Source: Clostridium sp. AM58-1XD
GTDB taxonomy: Bacteria; Bacillota; Clostridia; Lachnospirales; Lachnospiraceae
Assembly (NCBI RefSeq): GCF_003464085.1
Contig: NZ_QSDR01000019.1
Location: 1-64,000, forward strand
Direction of reading: 5' to 3'
Length of the DNA stretch: 64,000 nucleotides
Below are positions 16,494 through 26,604 of this stretch, one piece after another (positions within the stretch are counted from its first letter, which is position 1; every line of letters begins with the position of its first letter). Under the pieces are notes generated by a model, which worked only from the letters and a program-made list of their open reading frames with translations, made no database searches and was not told the origin of the DNA. The translations under genes were made by a program, and so were the position numbers.

Positions 16494-17818
16494 GTAAGTT
16501 GGAAGATGAGCGGAAAGAGCCTGACAAAACGGATGAGCTGAGCGACATGCGCAGGGAATACGAGCAGGCGGATCTGGAGGAAAGCCTGAAGCGTGTGCTC
16601 TTTGGCGGATATTCAAAAAAGAAGGTAAATGAAGTTTTAAGCACTTATAAGGAAATGATTCGATGGATGCAGGAGAGCTTCGACTATCGCTTGAAAGAGC
16701 TGAACGAAGAGAAAGAACGTGTCTGGAATGAGCGCGTTGTCCTGAAAAAGCAGCTGAGTGCGGAGCTGGAAAAAAATAAAAAGACAGAGTCTCTGAAAGA
16801 GGAAGCCGAGCGTTGGAAGCAGCAGTATGAGGATGATTGCATTACTTTGAAAAAGCAGCTGAACGCCCAGATAGAAAAAAATGGAAATATAATTGCGCTG
16901 AAGGAGGAGGCCGAGCGCTGGAAGCGGCAATATAAGGATGACTGTGCTGTCCTGAAAAAACAGCTGAATGTGGAATTAGAGAAAAATAAAAAACTGGACT
17001 TACTGGAAGAAGAGGCCGAGCGTTGGAAGCAGCAGTACCAGGGAATGAAAGAGAAATATGAACGGTCTTACACAGAACTTCAGCGTGTCAATGAAGAGAA
17101 GACAAACCGGCCGGCTCAGGCGACGGATGAGGAAGGCAGTTCATCTCTGATTATCTCACTGACCAGTCAGCTGGAAGAACTGACATCGTACTGTGAATCC
17201 ATGGAGAAACAGCAGAGAAGCCTGGAGATTCAGATTTCAAGTATGAAGAATATCAGCCAGGAGCTGGAGCGTCTGTCCGCTCAGTATGAAGAAAATCAGG
17301 CGGAGTTAAAAGATGCCAGACTCAGATATGCCAATGTCAAGAACGAAAACAACGCATTAAACAGCGAGATGGAGTCAACCGGACGGATTCTCGAGGAGAT
17401 ACTGGAGCAGTTTGAGCAGAAGGAAGCTGAAAATGATGTGCTGCGTCGGCAGGTGGATGAATTTCAGGAACAGCTTCTGGCGGTTAAGAGAGAAAAGCTG
17501 ACGCAGGAACAGGCGAATCTAAGTTACATGGAGCGCGCCTATACTGCGGAACGAGAACGCCAGGAGGACAGGGAGGAGCTGTATCTTGTTAAAAAGGAGC
17601 TTGAAGAGCTTAGGAAAAAATGCGACTCTCTCGAAAAAAGCAAGGTTATAAAGATTCAGAGTGTGGCGGAACCGAAAGAGGCGGAAATTTCCGAAAAAGA
17701 ACGGATCGAGAGGATTCTCAAACGGGCTTCATCTGTGGCGGAGAGAGCGGCTGAACAGGGTGAGAAGAGCGTGAGAGAAGACACGGCAAGGTTTACAGAT
17801 GGAAAAGAAATACTGTGA
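16490..17818 (+). CDS. Coiled-coil protein with DivIVA-like N-terminus
   Basis: 442 residues from the ATG at 16490 (CGGAGGAG upstream; ATGA overlap with the DUF192 gene). Residues about 25-60 (VLFGGYSKKKVNEVLSTYKE) recall the DivIVA/GpsB membrane-curvature motif. Residues about 85-190 contain three tandem repeats of 34-35 residues built on LKKQL-x-E-x-EKN...EEAERWKQQY, and the remainder is continuous coiled coil. No membrane helix is seen. It may position the pilus machine at a pole or septum, which is inference. Its stop lies 23 bases before the chosen start of the CO dehydrogenase. Confidence 0.65.
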   Translation: MSKLEDERKEPDKTDELSDMRREYEQADLEESLKRVLFGGYSKKKVNEVLSTYKEMIRWMQESFDYRLKELNEEKERVWNERVVLKKQLSAELEKNKKTESLKEEAERWKQQYEDDCITLKKQLNAQIEKNGNIIALKEEAERWKRQYKDDCAVLKKQLNVELEKNKKLDLLEEEAERWKQQYQGMKEKYERSYTELQRVNEEKTNRPAQATDEEGSSSLIISLTSQLEELTSYCESMEKQQRSLEIQISSMKNISQELERLSAQYEENQAELKDARLRYANVKNENNALNSEMESTGRILEEILEQFEQKEAENDVLRRQVDEFQEQLLAVKREKLTQEQANLSYMERAYTAERERQEDREELYLVKKELEELRKKCDSLEKSKVIKIQSVAEPKEAEISEKERIERILKRASSVAERAAEQGEKSVREDTARFTDGKEIL

Positions 17819-17840
17819 CAGAGATAAAACGGAGGAAGCT

Positions 17841-19733
17841 ATGAGTCATCAGACAGAACAATTAAGATGTGACATCTGCCCCAGCGCGGATAAGGAGCTG
17901 GAAAAATATATTGGAGAACTGCCGTACGAAACGTCTTTTCACAGAGTGGAGGGACAGTCTGTCAAGTGTGGATTTGGGCTTATGGGAACATGCTGCCGCC
18001 TCTGCGCCAACGGACCCTGCCGGATTGTCCCGGGAGGTGAGCGGGGAATCTGCGGCGCAGATGCCGACACGATCGTAGTGCGCGGTTTTTTAAGAGCTGT
18101 GGCAAGCGGTTCCGGATGCTATATACATGTGGCTGAAAACGCAGTCAGAAATCTGAAAAAAACGGCTATGGCCAGAGGTAGATTTACGAGTGTCAGAGCG
18201 CTGGGACGTCTGGCAGCCATTCTCGGAATAGAGATGAAAGAAAATATTTACGAGACGGCGATGGAGCTGGCGGATGCCATTAAGCAGGATCTTTACCGGG
18301 AGACGGATCATAAGATGCGTTTTATAAGGGCGCTGAGTCTTCCGCAGCGGTATGAAGTGTGGAAACGGATGGAGATTCTTCCCGGCGGCGCCAAGGCGGA
18401 GGTATTTGACGGGGCGGTAAAAACATCTACAAACCTGTCCAGCGATCCGGAGGATATGCTCCTTCACTGTCTGCGCCTTGGGATTTCCACAGGGATTTAT
18501 GGCCTCAAGCTGACGAATCTGATCAGTGACATCCTGATCGGGGAGCCGGAAATCCACTTCGCTCCGGTCGGCCTTCAGGTGATCGACCCGGACTATATCA
18601 ATATTATGGTGACAGGCCATCAGGAAATACTCTTTTCGCAGATCATGCAGGCGGCATCCTCACCTGAGGGAATGGCTGCCGCAGTAAGCGCGGGGGCGAA
18701 GGGATTCCGCATTGTGGGCTGTACCTGTGTTGGACAGGATATGCAGCAGAGAAAGGCGCAGTATCAGGATGTTTATGCGGGAACAGCCGGCAACAATTTT
18801 GTGAGTGAAGCAGTCCTGTCCACCGGGGCAATTGACGGTGTCATATCTGAGTTTAACTGTACTCTGCCCGGAATCGAGGAGCTCTGCTCCTTACTGGACG
18901 TAGAACAAATCTGTATTGATAAAATGGCCAAAAAGAAGACGGCGGAGTTCATTCCGTACAATTTTGAGACAGCGGCCGAGGACGCAATGAAGATATTAAA
19001 TCAGATAGCAAAACGGTATAAAATCAGGCGGGGCAGGGTGAAAATATGTCTGCCGGAACACCATGGAAACAGACAAAGTCTGGCGGGTTTAAGTGAGCTG
19101 TCTCTGAAACAATTCATGGGAGGCGCCTGGAAGCCGTTACTCGAACTCATTATCAGCGGAAAAGTGAAAGGCATTGCAGGCGTAGTAGGCTGTTCCAGCC
19201 TGGATGGAGGCCATGATGTGCTGACGGAACGGTTGGTCAGGGAGCTCATAAAAAAAGATATTCTCGTCCTGAGTGCTGGCTGTACGTCAGGAGGGCTTTC
19301 CAACTGCGGGTTAATGGAAGCCGGCGCCGCCGAACTGGCCGGGGAATCTCTGAGGGAGGTGTGCCTTGCCCTTGGAATTCCGCCAGTGTTGAATTTTGGT
19401 TCCTGTCTGGCGATCGGAAGACTGGAGATGGTGGCGGAAGAACTGGCCGGAGAGTTGGAAATTGACATTTCCCAGCTACCGCTGGTTCTCTCGGCTGCCC
19501 AATGGCTGGAAGAGCAGGCTCTCGCCGATGGCGCGTACGGTCTGGCTCTGGGCCTTACGCTTCATCTTGGAAAAGCGCCGTTTGTGGCGGGAAGTCCGCT
19601 GGCAGTCGATGTTCTTACAAGACAGATGGAAGGGATCACAGGCGGCCGTCTCATCCTTGAGGAGGATGGATGCGCTGCCGCCAAGCAGCTGGAAGAGGTT
19701 ATTATGCAGAAGAGAAAAGCCCTTAACATATAG
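17841..19733 (+). CDS. cooS: Anaerobic Ni-Fe-S carbon monoxide dehydrogenase catalytic subunit
   Basis: 630 residues from the ATG at 17841, chosen for GGAGG at 17831-17835; an earlier in-frame ATG at 17799 would overlap the coiled-coil gene. It carries the D/B-cluster cysteines (CDICP; CGFGLMGTCCRLCANGPCRI; GICGADADT) and C-cluster ligand regions: His in TGHQEILF, Cys in VGCTCVGQDMQ, FNCTLP, GVVGCSS, SAGCTSGGLSNCGL and NFGSCLAIGR. It oxidises CO to CO2 (or the reverse). No acetyl-CoA synthase subunits are nearby, so a redox or CO-scavenging role with the next two genes is likely. Confidence 0.93.
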   Translation: MSHQTEQLRCDICPSADKELEKYIGELPYETSFHRVEGQSVKCGFGLMGTCCRLCANGPCRIVPGGERGICGADADTIVVRGFLRAVASGSGCYIHVAENAVRNLKKTAMARGRFTSVRALGRLAAILGIEMKENIYETAMELADAIKQDLYRETDHKMRFIRALSLPQRYEVWKRMEILPGGAKAEVFDGAVKTSTNLSSDPEDMLLHCLRLGISTGIYGLKLTNLISDILIGEPEIHFAPVGLQVIDPDYINIMVTGHQEILFSQIMQAASSPEGMAAAVSAGAKGFRIVGCTCVGQDMQQRKAQYQDVYAGTAGNNFVSEAVLSTGAIDGVISEFNCTLPGIEELCSLLDVEQICIDKMAKKKTAEFIPYNFETAAEDAMKILNQIAKRYKIRRGRVKICLPEHHGNRQSLAGLSELSLKQFMGGAWKPLLELIISGKVKGIAGVVGCSSLDGGHDVLTERLVRELIKKDILVLSAGCTSGGLSNCGLMEAGAAELAGESLREVCLALGIPPVLNFGSCLAIGRLEMVAEELAGELEIDISQLPLVLSAAQWLEEQALADGAYGLALGLTLHLGKAPFVAGSPLAVDVLTRQMEGITGGRLILEEDGCAAAKQLEEVIMQKRKALNI

Positions 19734-19742
19734 GAGAAAAAG

Positions 19743-20189
19743 ATGAAACGCATTATGATTGACGCATCCCTGTGTACCGGCTGTTTAAATTGCAGCATTG
19801 CGTGTATGAATGCCCATAGAGATTCCAAAAAAATTGGTGCGTTTAACGCAGCAGATCCTGAGAATCCGCCCAGGAACAGAGTGGAACAGCGAAAAAAGAA
19901 ATATTATCCGGTATTCTGCCGCTGCTGCAGCGATCCGGACTGTGTAAATACCTGCATGAGCAAGGCACTTTCAAAGGACAGTGAGACTGGTCTTGTCACA
20001 TATGACGAGAAAGCGTGCGCAAAATGCTTTATGTGCGTCATGGCGTGCCGGTATGGGCATCCGAGACCGTCCGCAGGTTTAGACAGAGTTATACGTTGCG
20101 ATTTCTGCCGGGATACGGAGGAGAAGGAACCGCAGTGTGTGAAAGCGTGTCCTGTAAAAGCCATTTATATACAGGAGGTAAGCCTATGA
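19743..20189 (+). CDS. cooF: CooF-like ferredoxin, four [4Fe-4S] cluster motifs
   Basis: 148 residues with four Cys clusters: CTGCLNCSIACMNAH, CRCCSDPDCVNTC, CAKCFMCVMACRYGH and CDFCRD...CVKACP. This is the CooF/HycB-type electron carrier that takes electrons from CooS. It lies 9 bases after cooS and overlaps the oxidoreductase start by 4 bases, so the three products should be made together. Confidence 0.9.
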   Translation: MKRIMIDASLCTGCLNCSIACMNAHRDSKKIGAFNAADPENPPRNRVEQRKKKYYPVFCRCCSDPDCVNTCMSKALSKDSETGLVTYDEKACAKCFMCVMACRYGHPRPSAGLDRVIRCDFCRDTEEKEPQCVKACPVKAIYIQEVSL

Positions 20190-21502
20190 AGTATGCGATT
20201 ATAGGAAGCAGCGCAGCCGGTATTTCCGCCGCAGAAGAGCTGCGTAAGCTGGAAGAAAACGCAGAGATCACTGTAATATCCATGGAGGATCGTATTTATT
20301 CCCGCTGCATGCTCCATAAGTATCTGAGCGGAGAGCGCACGGCTGACAGGATGAAATTTATTCGGGACGGTTTTTTCACAGAACTGGGGATACGGTTTCT
20401 GGGCGGCCGCAGCGTAATCTCAATACAGGAGACGGATCATATGCTGATTTTGGACGACGGTAGCCAAATTATATATGATAAGCTTCTGATCGCTGCGGGA
20501 GCCTCATACTATATTCCTCCCATCCCCAATTTCAGAGATGCGTTAAATGTTTTGGGGTTTCGCAGCATGGAGGATGCGGATAAACTTATAAAAGCCACTG
20601 AGAAGCCGGGCAGACAGGCCGTGATTATCGGAGGAGGACTGATCGGGCTGGATACGGCTTACGGCCTGGAAAAAAGAGGATGTAAGGTGACTCTGATCGA
20701 GAAGGAACCGTACCTCATGCCGCTACAGACCGACGCGTATGTGTCGGATCTGTACAGAGAGGCGTTTGAGCGGGCCGGCTGCAATATCATGTTGAATGCA
20801 GAGGTAAAAGATTCCACCCTTGACGAAAACGAGAGGATCACCCATGTGATTCTGGATGACGGCACGGAAATACCATGTGATTTTGTGATCGCGGCAACCA
20901 GTGTAAAACCGAGAATGGAATTTTTAAATGGAACAAGCATCCAGGCTTTGTATATGAATTACCATATTCATACCGTATTGAGCCGTTTTCTAAAAAAGAC
21001 AGATATTCATGTCAACAAGGGACTGGAGGTAGATGGACAGATGCGCACCAGTTCCCCCGACATCTATGCCGCAGGGGATGTAACCGGACTGTCCGCCATA
21101 TGGCCCGACGCAAAGCGCATGGGTAAAATTGCCGCAGCCAGTATGTGCGGGGGAGGCCCGGGAGAACAGGATTTTTATCAATTCAAAAATATGGCAAATT
21201 TTTATGGAATTGTCATGTTTTCAGCAGGTAAGACAAGGGTAGACGAAAAGCGGTATGAGGTGCTGGTGAGGCGCAGCCGCGGGACTTACAGAAAACTGAT
21301 CATCAAGGAAGGTGTGTTGGAAGGCGTTCTGATGGTGGGAGATGTGTCAAACGCGGGGGTCTATCTCCATGCCGTATCCCATCACCTGAATATTGAAAAG
21401 GTACGCAATCATCTGTTCCGGCTGTCATTTGCCGATTGGTATGGATATGATGAGACGACAGGTGAATTCTGCTATCAGGCAGAAGAGCAGGAGCCGCTAT
21501 GA
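20186..21502 (+). CDS. FAD-dependent NAD(P)H oxidoreductase of the CODH cassette
   Basis: 438 residues from the ATG at 20186 (AGGAGGT upstream; ATGA overlap with cooF). A pyridine nucleotide-disulphide oxidoreductase fold is shown by the FAD motif GSSAAGISAAEELRK, the NAD(P) motif VIIGGGLIGLDTAYGLEKRG and the second FAD motif SSPDIYAAGDVTG. It resembles NADH:rubredoxin or nitrite-reductase-type enzymes that follow cooS and cooF in other anaerobes, where they may pass CO-derived electrons to NAD(P)+ or to a peroxide-reducing rubredoxin. The final 4 bases overlap the start of a pilus gene. Confidence 0.88.
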   Translation: MKYAIIGSSAAGISAAEELRKLEENAEITVISMEDRIYSRCMLHKYLSGERTADRMKFIRDGFFTELGIRFLGGRSVISIQETDHMLILDDGSQIIYDKLLIAAGASYYIPPIPNFRDALNVLGFRSMEDADKLIKATEKPGRQAVIIGGGLIGLDTAYGLEKRGCKVTLIEKEPYLMPLQTDAYVSDLYREAFERAGCNIMLNAEVKDSTLDENERITHVILDDGTEIPCDFVIAATSVKPRMEFLNGTSIQALYMNYHIHTVLSRFLKKTDIHVNKGLEVDGQMRTSSPDIYAAGDVTGLSAIWPDAKRMGKIAAASMCGGGPGEQDFYQFKNMANFYGIVMFSAGKTRVDEKRYEVLVRRSRGTYRKLIIKEGVLEGVLMVGDVSNAGVYLHAVSHHLNIEKVRNHLFRLSFADWYGYDETTGEFCYQAEEQEPL

Positions 21503-22722
21503 GAGGTTTTATAAATAAAATGAAATACCGGTTTTTCCAAAATGAACGCGGACAGGGTTTGGTGGAGTTTGTGCTGATCTTACCGATTCTAATCATATTT
21601 TTAAGCGGAGTGGCCGACACCGGATGGATGATTTACAATTATACCAGTCTGTTTGACCTGACCGACACAGCGGTTCACGCGAATACGAAAGCGGATCAGG
21701 CCGAGGCGGAGGAATATATAAATTTATATATCCGCAATTCATTTCCGGAATTTGATATGGATTCTATGACGATTTCCCCTACTACCCAGGTAAGGCAGTA
21801 TGAATACTTCGAGTATATATGGAAGAAGAATCAGAGAAAGCATTGGAAGGTACCAATGTACTGCAAAACCCTGAAGACAGGTCTGACTATAACCTATCAG
21901 GTGGATTACCTGACGCCTATGGGCAAAATCATATTCGGAGACACGGATAACAGTATGGAAATGACGTCCCACTCCGTGGCTGTAAAGGTTCTGGAGAATG
22001 AAGCTACAAGCTGGAGGAAACGGATGAAGACTGATCTGAAAAAAAGGGCATGCAATGAGACGGGGCAGGCGATGGTTGAATTTATATTGATTCTTCCGCT
22101 GCTGTTACTGCTTATTATGGGTTGTCTGGAAATTTCCTGGTATTTGACCAGCAAGTACAATTTAAACCAGTATGCATCGACGGTAGGGCATAATGTGGAG
22201 GCTCCATTCTGGATATACTGGTCTGAATCAGCGGGACCCAGAGACTGGACAGATGTGAGGGATGGGCGAAAACCTTCCTGGCTCAGTCCGCAGGAACAGG
22301 CCCTGTGGAGTTTTGACGAGTATGACGGATGGTATGCGTTTGCAGAACCGGCTCCGGGTGAAGTGATCGGAAGCAATTATTTCCGGGCGGCGTACGACAA
22401 TAAGAATCTGTTCAACGAGCGTCTCGATGACAGTTTCACACTGCTTGACAGAAATGAGGTTTCTTATACGATGAGGGGAGGATGGTATATTAACGCAGAA
22501 GCGCTCCATCTTCCGGCAGGTGGCGGCGGAGACTGGAAACAGAAGCGGTTTTCAGAAAAAATAGAGTTTCATACGGCAGATATCCGGGTGGATATGGTTT
22601 ATCATTACAAACCCCTTACGCCCCTTGGAGAATGGCTGTTCTGCCAGGACGGAAGGGACTACGTTGAGATGAGGACAGAAGGCCGTTATGTATTCAATCT
22701 TCAACCTGCGATTTATGGATAG
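21499..22722 (+). CDS. Double TadE-like pilus assembly protein
   Basis: 407 residues. Two separate TadE-type units are seen: ERGQGLVEFVLILPILIIFL near residue 20 and ETGQAMVEFILILPLLLLLI near residue 190, each a G-Q-x-x-VEF prepilin-like motif followed by a membrane helix and an extracytoplasmic part. Most TadE pseudopilins hold one such unit, so this is probably a fusion of two tandem genes. It starts within the stop of the CODH oxidoreductase (ATGA). It would act as a minor pseudopilin of the Tad system. Confidence 0.8.
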   Translation: MRGFINKMKYRFFQNERGQGLVEFVLILPILIIFLSGVADTGWMIYNYTSLFDLTDTAVHANTKADQAEAEEYINLYIRNSFPEFDMDSMTISPTTQVRQYEYFEYIWKKNQRKHWKVPMYCKTLKTGLTITYQVDYLTPMGKIIFGDTDNSMEMTSHSVAVKVLENEATSWRKRMKTDLKKRACNETGQAMVEFILILPLLLLLIMGCLEISWYLTSKYNLNQYASTVGHNVEAPFWIYWSESAGPRDWTDVRDGRKPSWLSPQEQALWSFDEYDGWYAFAEPAPGEVIGSNYFRAAYDNKNLFNERLDDSFTLLDRNEVSYTMRGGWYINAEALHLPAGGGGDWKQKRFSEKIEFHTADIRVDMVYHYKPLTPLGEWLFCQDGRDYVEMRTEGRYVFNLQPAIYG

Positions 22723-22784
22723 CATTCTGGTGATATGTCAGGAGGAATTTAAAGAAGAAAACTTATTATACTAGGAGGCATAAT

Positions 22785-23303
22785 ATGTTGAAAGGTACCA
22801 TAAAAAATGTGGTGGAGAAAGAAGAGGGCAGCGTCATGGTGTTTGGCGCGTTTGGAATTGTCCTTTTGCTTATGTTTATGGCTGTTATGGTAGACATGGG
22901 GCTGTACTACGTAGAGCGTAAAAAATTAGAGACTGCTGCAGATTATATGGACGATGAAGTAAGACAGATGCTTCCTTATTATTCATATGCTGATGATTAT
23001 CAGGAGACAATGAAGAATGAATTTTACGCAAATATGAATGAGCTTGGCTATACGTCCGCCAATATAGACAATCTCCGCATCAAAAGAACATATGGAAGCA
23101 ATACTGGAAATCCGCTTATTTCGGTGCAGCTGAACATTTCCTTAAAAGATACATACCACTGCATATTTTTGCCGGTTATCGGAATATCGGAACTGAAGAT
23201 TCATGTGACCAACAATCAGATAGTACATTATAATGTGGATAAAATCTATAAAGAGGGAATGCCCTGTGTAGAATGGAAAGAGGGTATCGAGCTGACAGAT
23301 TAA
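22785..23303 (+). CDS. TadG-like pilus assembly protein
   Basis: 172 residues beginning with a short basic segment, then EEGSVMVFGAFGIVLLLMFM and a long helix (MAVMVDMGLYYVERKKLETA) typical of the TadE/TadG N-terminus that anchors the protein. The remainder is a small extracytoplasmic domain; no von Willebrand domain is present, so it is shorter than classic TadG. AGGAGG is upstream of the ATG. Last gene of the Tad operon. Confidence 0.75.
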   Translation: MLKGTIKNVVEKEEGSVMVFGAFGIVLLLMFMAVMVDMGLYYVERKKLETAADYMDDEVRQMLPYYSYADDYQETMKNEFYANMNELGYTSANIDNLRIKRTYGSNTGNPLISVQLNISLKDTYHCIFLPVIGISELKIHVTNNQIVHYNVDKIYKEGMPCVEWKEGIELTD

Positions 23304-23340
23304 ATTAACTAAATATTTTATGGGAAATAACAGAACCGGG

Positions 23341-23381
23341 GGTGCCGCAAAATCATCAAAAACAGATGATTGAGCGGCACC
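23341..23381 (+). terminator. Hairpin after the Tad operon
   Basis: GGTGCCGC (23341-23348) pairs with GCGGCACC (23374-23381), with an inner AATCATC/GATGATT stem. No strong T-run follows, so it may be a weak terminator. Its outer arms resemble those of the dispersed hairpin family listed at 58597. Otherwise nothing gene-like lies between 23304 and 23597. Confidence 0.55.
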
Positions 23382-23624
23382 TTCCTGTGCTTAAAATATC
23401 CGTAATTAAGGCAGTATCCGGTATGTCCCGGAATCTCTCTTTTTAGTAAGATACTCCCACGTCTGCATTTGAATACGGGTTAAACGAACGGATCCATGAG
23501 GAAAGCACACTAACCACATAACAGAAAATCTGATCTCCAGATAGCAAAAACAGGTATAATATGGTAAAATAAGATCAGTAAATTTCTTAACGGAACAATG
23601 ATTACAAATGAAAAGGACCTCACT

Positions 23625-26604
23625 ATGGATAGAAAACAAGATCTGGTCTCATGTCTGCGTTACTCCAAAGAAAACCATGTACTGCTTGAAATCACGAGCG
23701 CCAATGGCAAGAATTTTCCAATTCAGGTGACTGAATTGAAAGAAGACATGGTGCTCTATTTATTTTCCAATGGGACAGAAGGAAAAATTCGCTTATCCAA
23801 TATTCAGAATTGGAGATTTATTAATCCTGAAGACCAGGAAAAATATGAAGAACAGCAGGTTGCACAGTATTTTTCCATACAGGAGCCAGGTAAGCGGATT
23901 CAGCACTTTCAACAGTATTATCAGGAAATTTTGATGAAGCTCCAGCGTAAGCAGGCGGAAGGATCAGTCGAATATGGATTTTATGATTTTCGCCTTCGTA
24001 CATATGCCCAGATGTTTACGGGACTTTTATGGAAAAGGAATAACCTGCTGCTGAGTTATCTGATGGGGGATGGAACTCGTCTGGCAAAAGGTTCTTTAAA
24101 AAAAGAGCCTCTCCTTCTCCTGCAGCAGTCCAATCTGTCACAGAAGAGCGCAGTACATGCGGCGTTGGAAAACAGGGTATCTGTTATAGAGGGACCGCCC
24201 GGAACGGGTAAAACGACAACCATTATCAGCATAATTGCCAATATGGTTTATCGTGGACAGAAAGTGCTGATTGTGTCCAAGAACAATTCTGCCATAGATA
24301 ATGTGGCGGAGGAATTGGAGGCAATTCAGCTGCCTGATTTTTATGTCCGCATGGGTAACGAGAAGGTGATGAAGAGCGCCGGTGCAAGGCTCAAGGAAAA
24401 ATTAGATCGGTATAAACAGTCCATAGATGAATTACGGGACAGAAATAACTCGATAGATGAACTTCAGAATGAAGATAATGGAGATCATCCTGTAACGGAA
24501 GTTTATCAAAAATTAACGGTGCTGGAGGAAAAACTTAATCGGCTGACTGCCGCATCCAATGAACTGGATGAGCTTAAAAATCAGCTGAAGCATTTGGAAA
24601 AGAGAAGGGAAGCCTATGGGTTCAGCCGTCATGAAAAAAAGATAAGCAGACGTGTAACAAGATCTGAAAAGGCAAAACGAAAACTGGACTTTCTGTCCGA
24701 ATTGTCTGTCAGGCTTGAGAGAGGGGAGATGCCAGGATTATTCCGTCAGCTTTTCCTGCTGATAGCATACAGAGAATCGTTGGACAATTTCCGAACGAAC
24801 GGAATCTGTCAGATCCTTTTTTTAGAAGAAGCGTACCTGCGCCTCGGATTGAAGAGCTGGAACGGATGCTTGAAAATGAAAATCTGGAAACACTGAAAAG
24901 CCATATCAGAGACATTTACATCAACGAATATATTCCGCTTTCCAAAAAAATAATAGAGAATACGCTTGCGGTACAGTTTATTCCCGGCAGCTTTGAAAGT
25001 CTGTACGATGTTGTGGATCAGGCAGAGCGTTTAAACAAGACAGAAGGCATAATGAAAGAGGTAAAAGACCGGCTGCTGGACGTATTTCCGGTTGTACTTA
25101 CTACGGCTGACGCCGTTCAGAGTAATTTTTATACAAACATCAAGAATGATAATCCGATTGACTGTATTGTTATCGATGAAGCTTCTCAGTGCGATATTCT
25201 GTCGGCACTGCCGCTTCTGTATCTGGCCAGACGAATTGTGGTGGTAGGGGACAGTAAGCAGCTGGAAGCGATTAAAAATCTGGAACTGGAAGAAATTGAG
25301 ACTGAAGTGGAAGACGGGTGGGATTTTGTCAGAGAGAGTTTCCTGACTACAATCACAAAAACTCTTCATCCCGTTTCCAATATGCTGTTGGAGCATTACC
25401 GGTGTGATTATAATATTATTAATTACTGCAATAAATATTTTTATGATAACCAGCTTTTGATCTATCGTACCACAACGGGCCATTCCATGGTTTTAATCGA
25501 TAACGATAAGGGAAAATATGTGGAGCAGGAAGAGGGCTCTTTTTACAACAGCCGGGAACAGGAGACGATCAGCCAAAAAATCGGGGATGATGTATCACAC
25601 ACTTTCATTATTACCCCTTTCCGAAAACAGGGAGAAAAACTGAGCAGAAGGTATGGAAAACAGCGATGTGGAACAATTCATACGTTTCAGGGCAGAGGTG
25701 AGTCGGAAGTATGGTTCAGCACGGTGTTGAATGATACGCAGGAGGCGAAACGCCATTTAGCAGGGAACCACAATCTGTTCAGCAGAGAGTTAATCAATGT
25801 TGCCGTATCCCGGGCAAAAGACAAATTCAGTATGGTCGCGGATGTGGAATTTTTTAAACAGTATGACGAAAACGTAGCAAACCTGATTGAGTATATAGAG
25901 ACATATGGAGAACGAATTCCGGATAAAACGGTCTGCCTGTTCGATTATCTTTACCGGCAGATGCCTCTTTATAAAGCAGTGGGAACGATCGATAATCCAT
26001 TTGAAGAAGCGCTTTGGAAGTTTCTTAAGTCTTATCTGCCGAAACTGGAACATTTTGAATGTTCCATGAAATTGCCGCTGGCTGCAGTAGTGACAGATGG
26101 AAATTATCTGGCGCAGAATCCTGATGTGAAGCGCTATATAGAAAACCATGCACATCTGGATTACATCATTTATGATACGAGCTGAACCGGCCGGTTCTCG
26201 CCATTGAGCTGGACGGAAAATACCATAAGGAAAAAGTGCAGATGGAACGCGACCAAAAAAAGGACGAGGCGCTCCGGCATATGGGGATTCCTCTTTGGAG
26301 AATACGTTCAAAGGAGGCCTGGAGCGAAGCACAGCTGCGGGAGACGCTGGATCAGTATCTGGAAAAGTTTATATATTTGTCAGGTGGTTGTTATTCCGAT
26401 GAATTATGTATTCATCGTACAGCACCTGATATGAGAAAAGACAGGCTGTATCATGCCTGCCTTTTTAATTTCACAAAAAAAGTTCGTACTATGAAAGAAG
26501 AGCCTTTTCGGCAGGACAGTAGAGTACATTTGCTCTGGCATCAGCTGTTGGCAGAGTTGCATACCATACATTTATGCGTAAATTTTCTGGAAGTAATATG
26601 CTGA
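23625..26604 (+). pseudogene. Superfamily 1 (Upf1/AAA_11-AAA_12 type) helicase with C-terminal nuclease domain, two frameshifts
   Basis: Three frame segments join into one protein of about 990 codons. Segment 1 (to about 24790) has Walker A EGPPGTGKTTTIISIIAN and a long charged coiled coil. Segment 2 (from about 24790 to 26178) has Walker B DCIVIDEASQCDI, DSKQLEAI, RYGKQRCGTIHTFQGRGESE and LINVAVSRAKDKF. Segment 3 (from 26179) has a Vsr/DUF2726-like nuclease core: DYIIYD, VLAIELDGKYHKE, KKDEALRHMGIPLWRI. Start at 23625 is preferred (AAAGGA upstream); 23598 is possible. As read, the gene gives no full-length product. The domain pairing suggests DNA repair or defence against foreign DNA. Confidence 0.7.

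Noticed and set aside
17799..17840. ATG at 17799 as the start of cooS
   Set aside because: No ribosome-binding site there, while GGAGG stands at the right distance from the ATG at 17841; it cannot be fully excluded.
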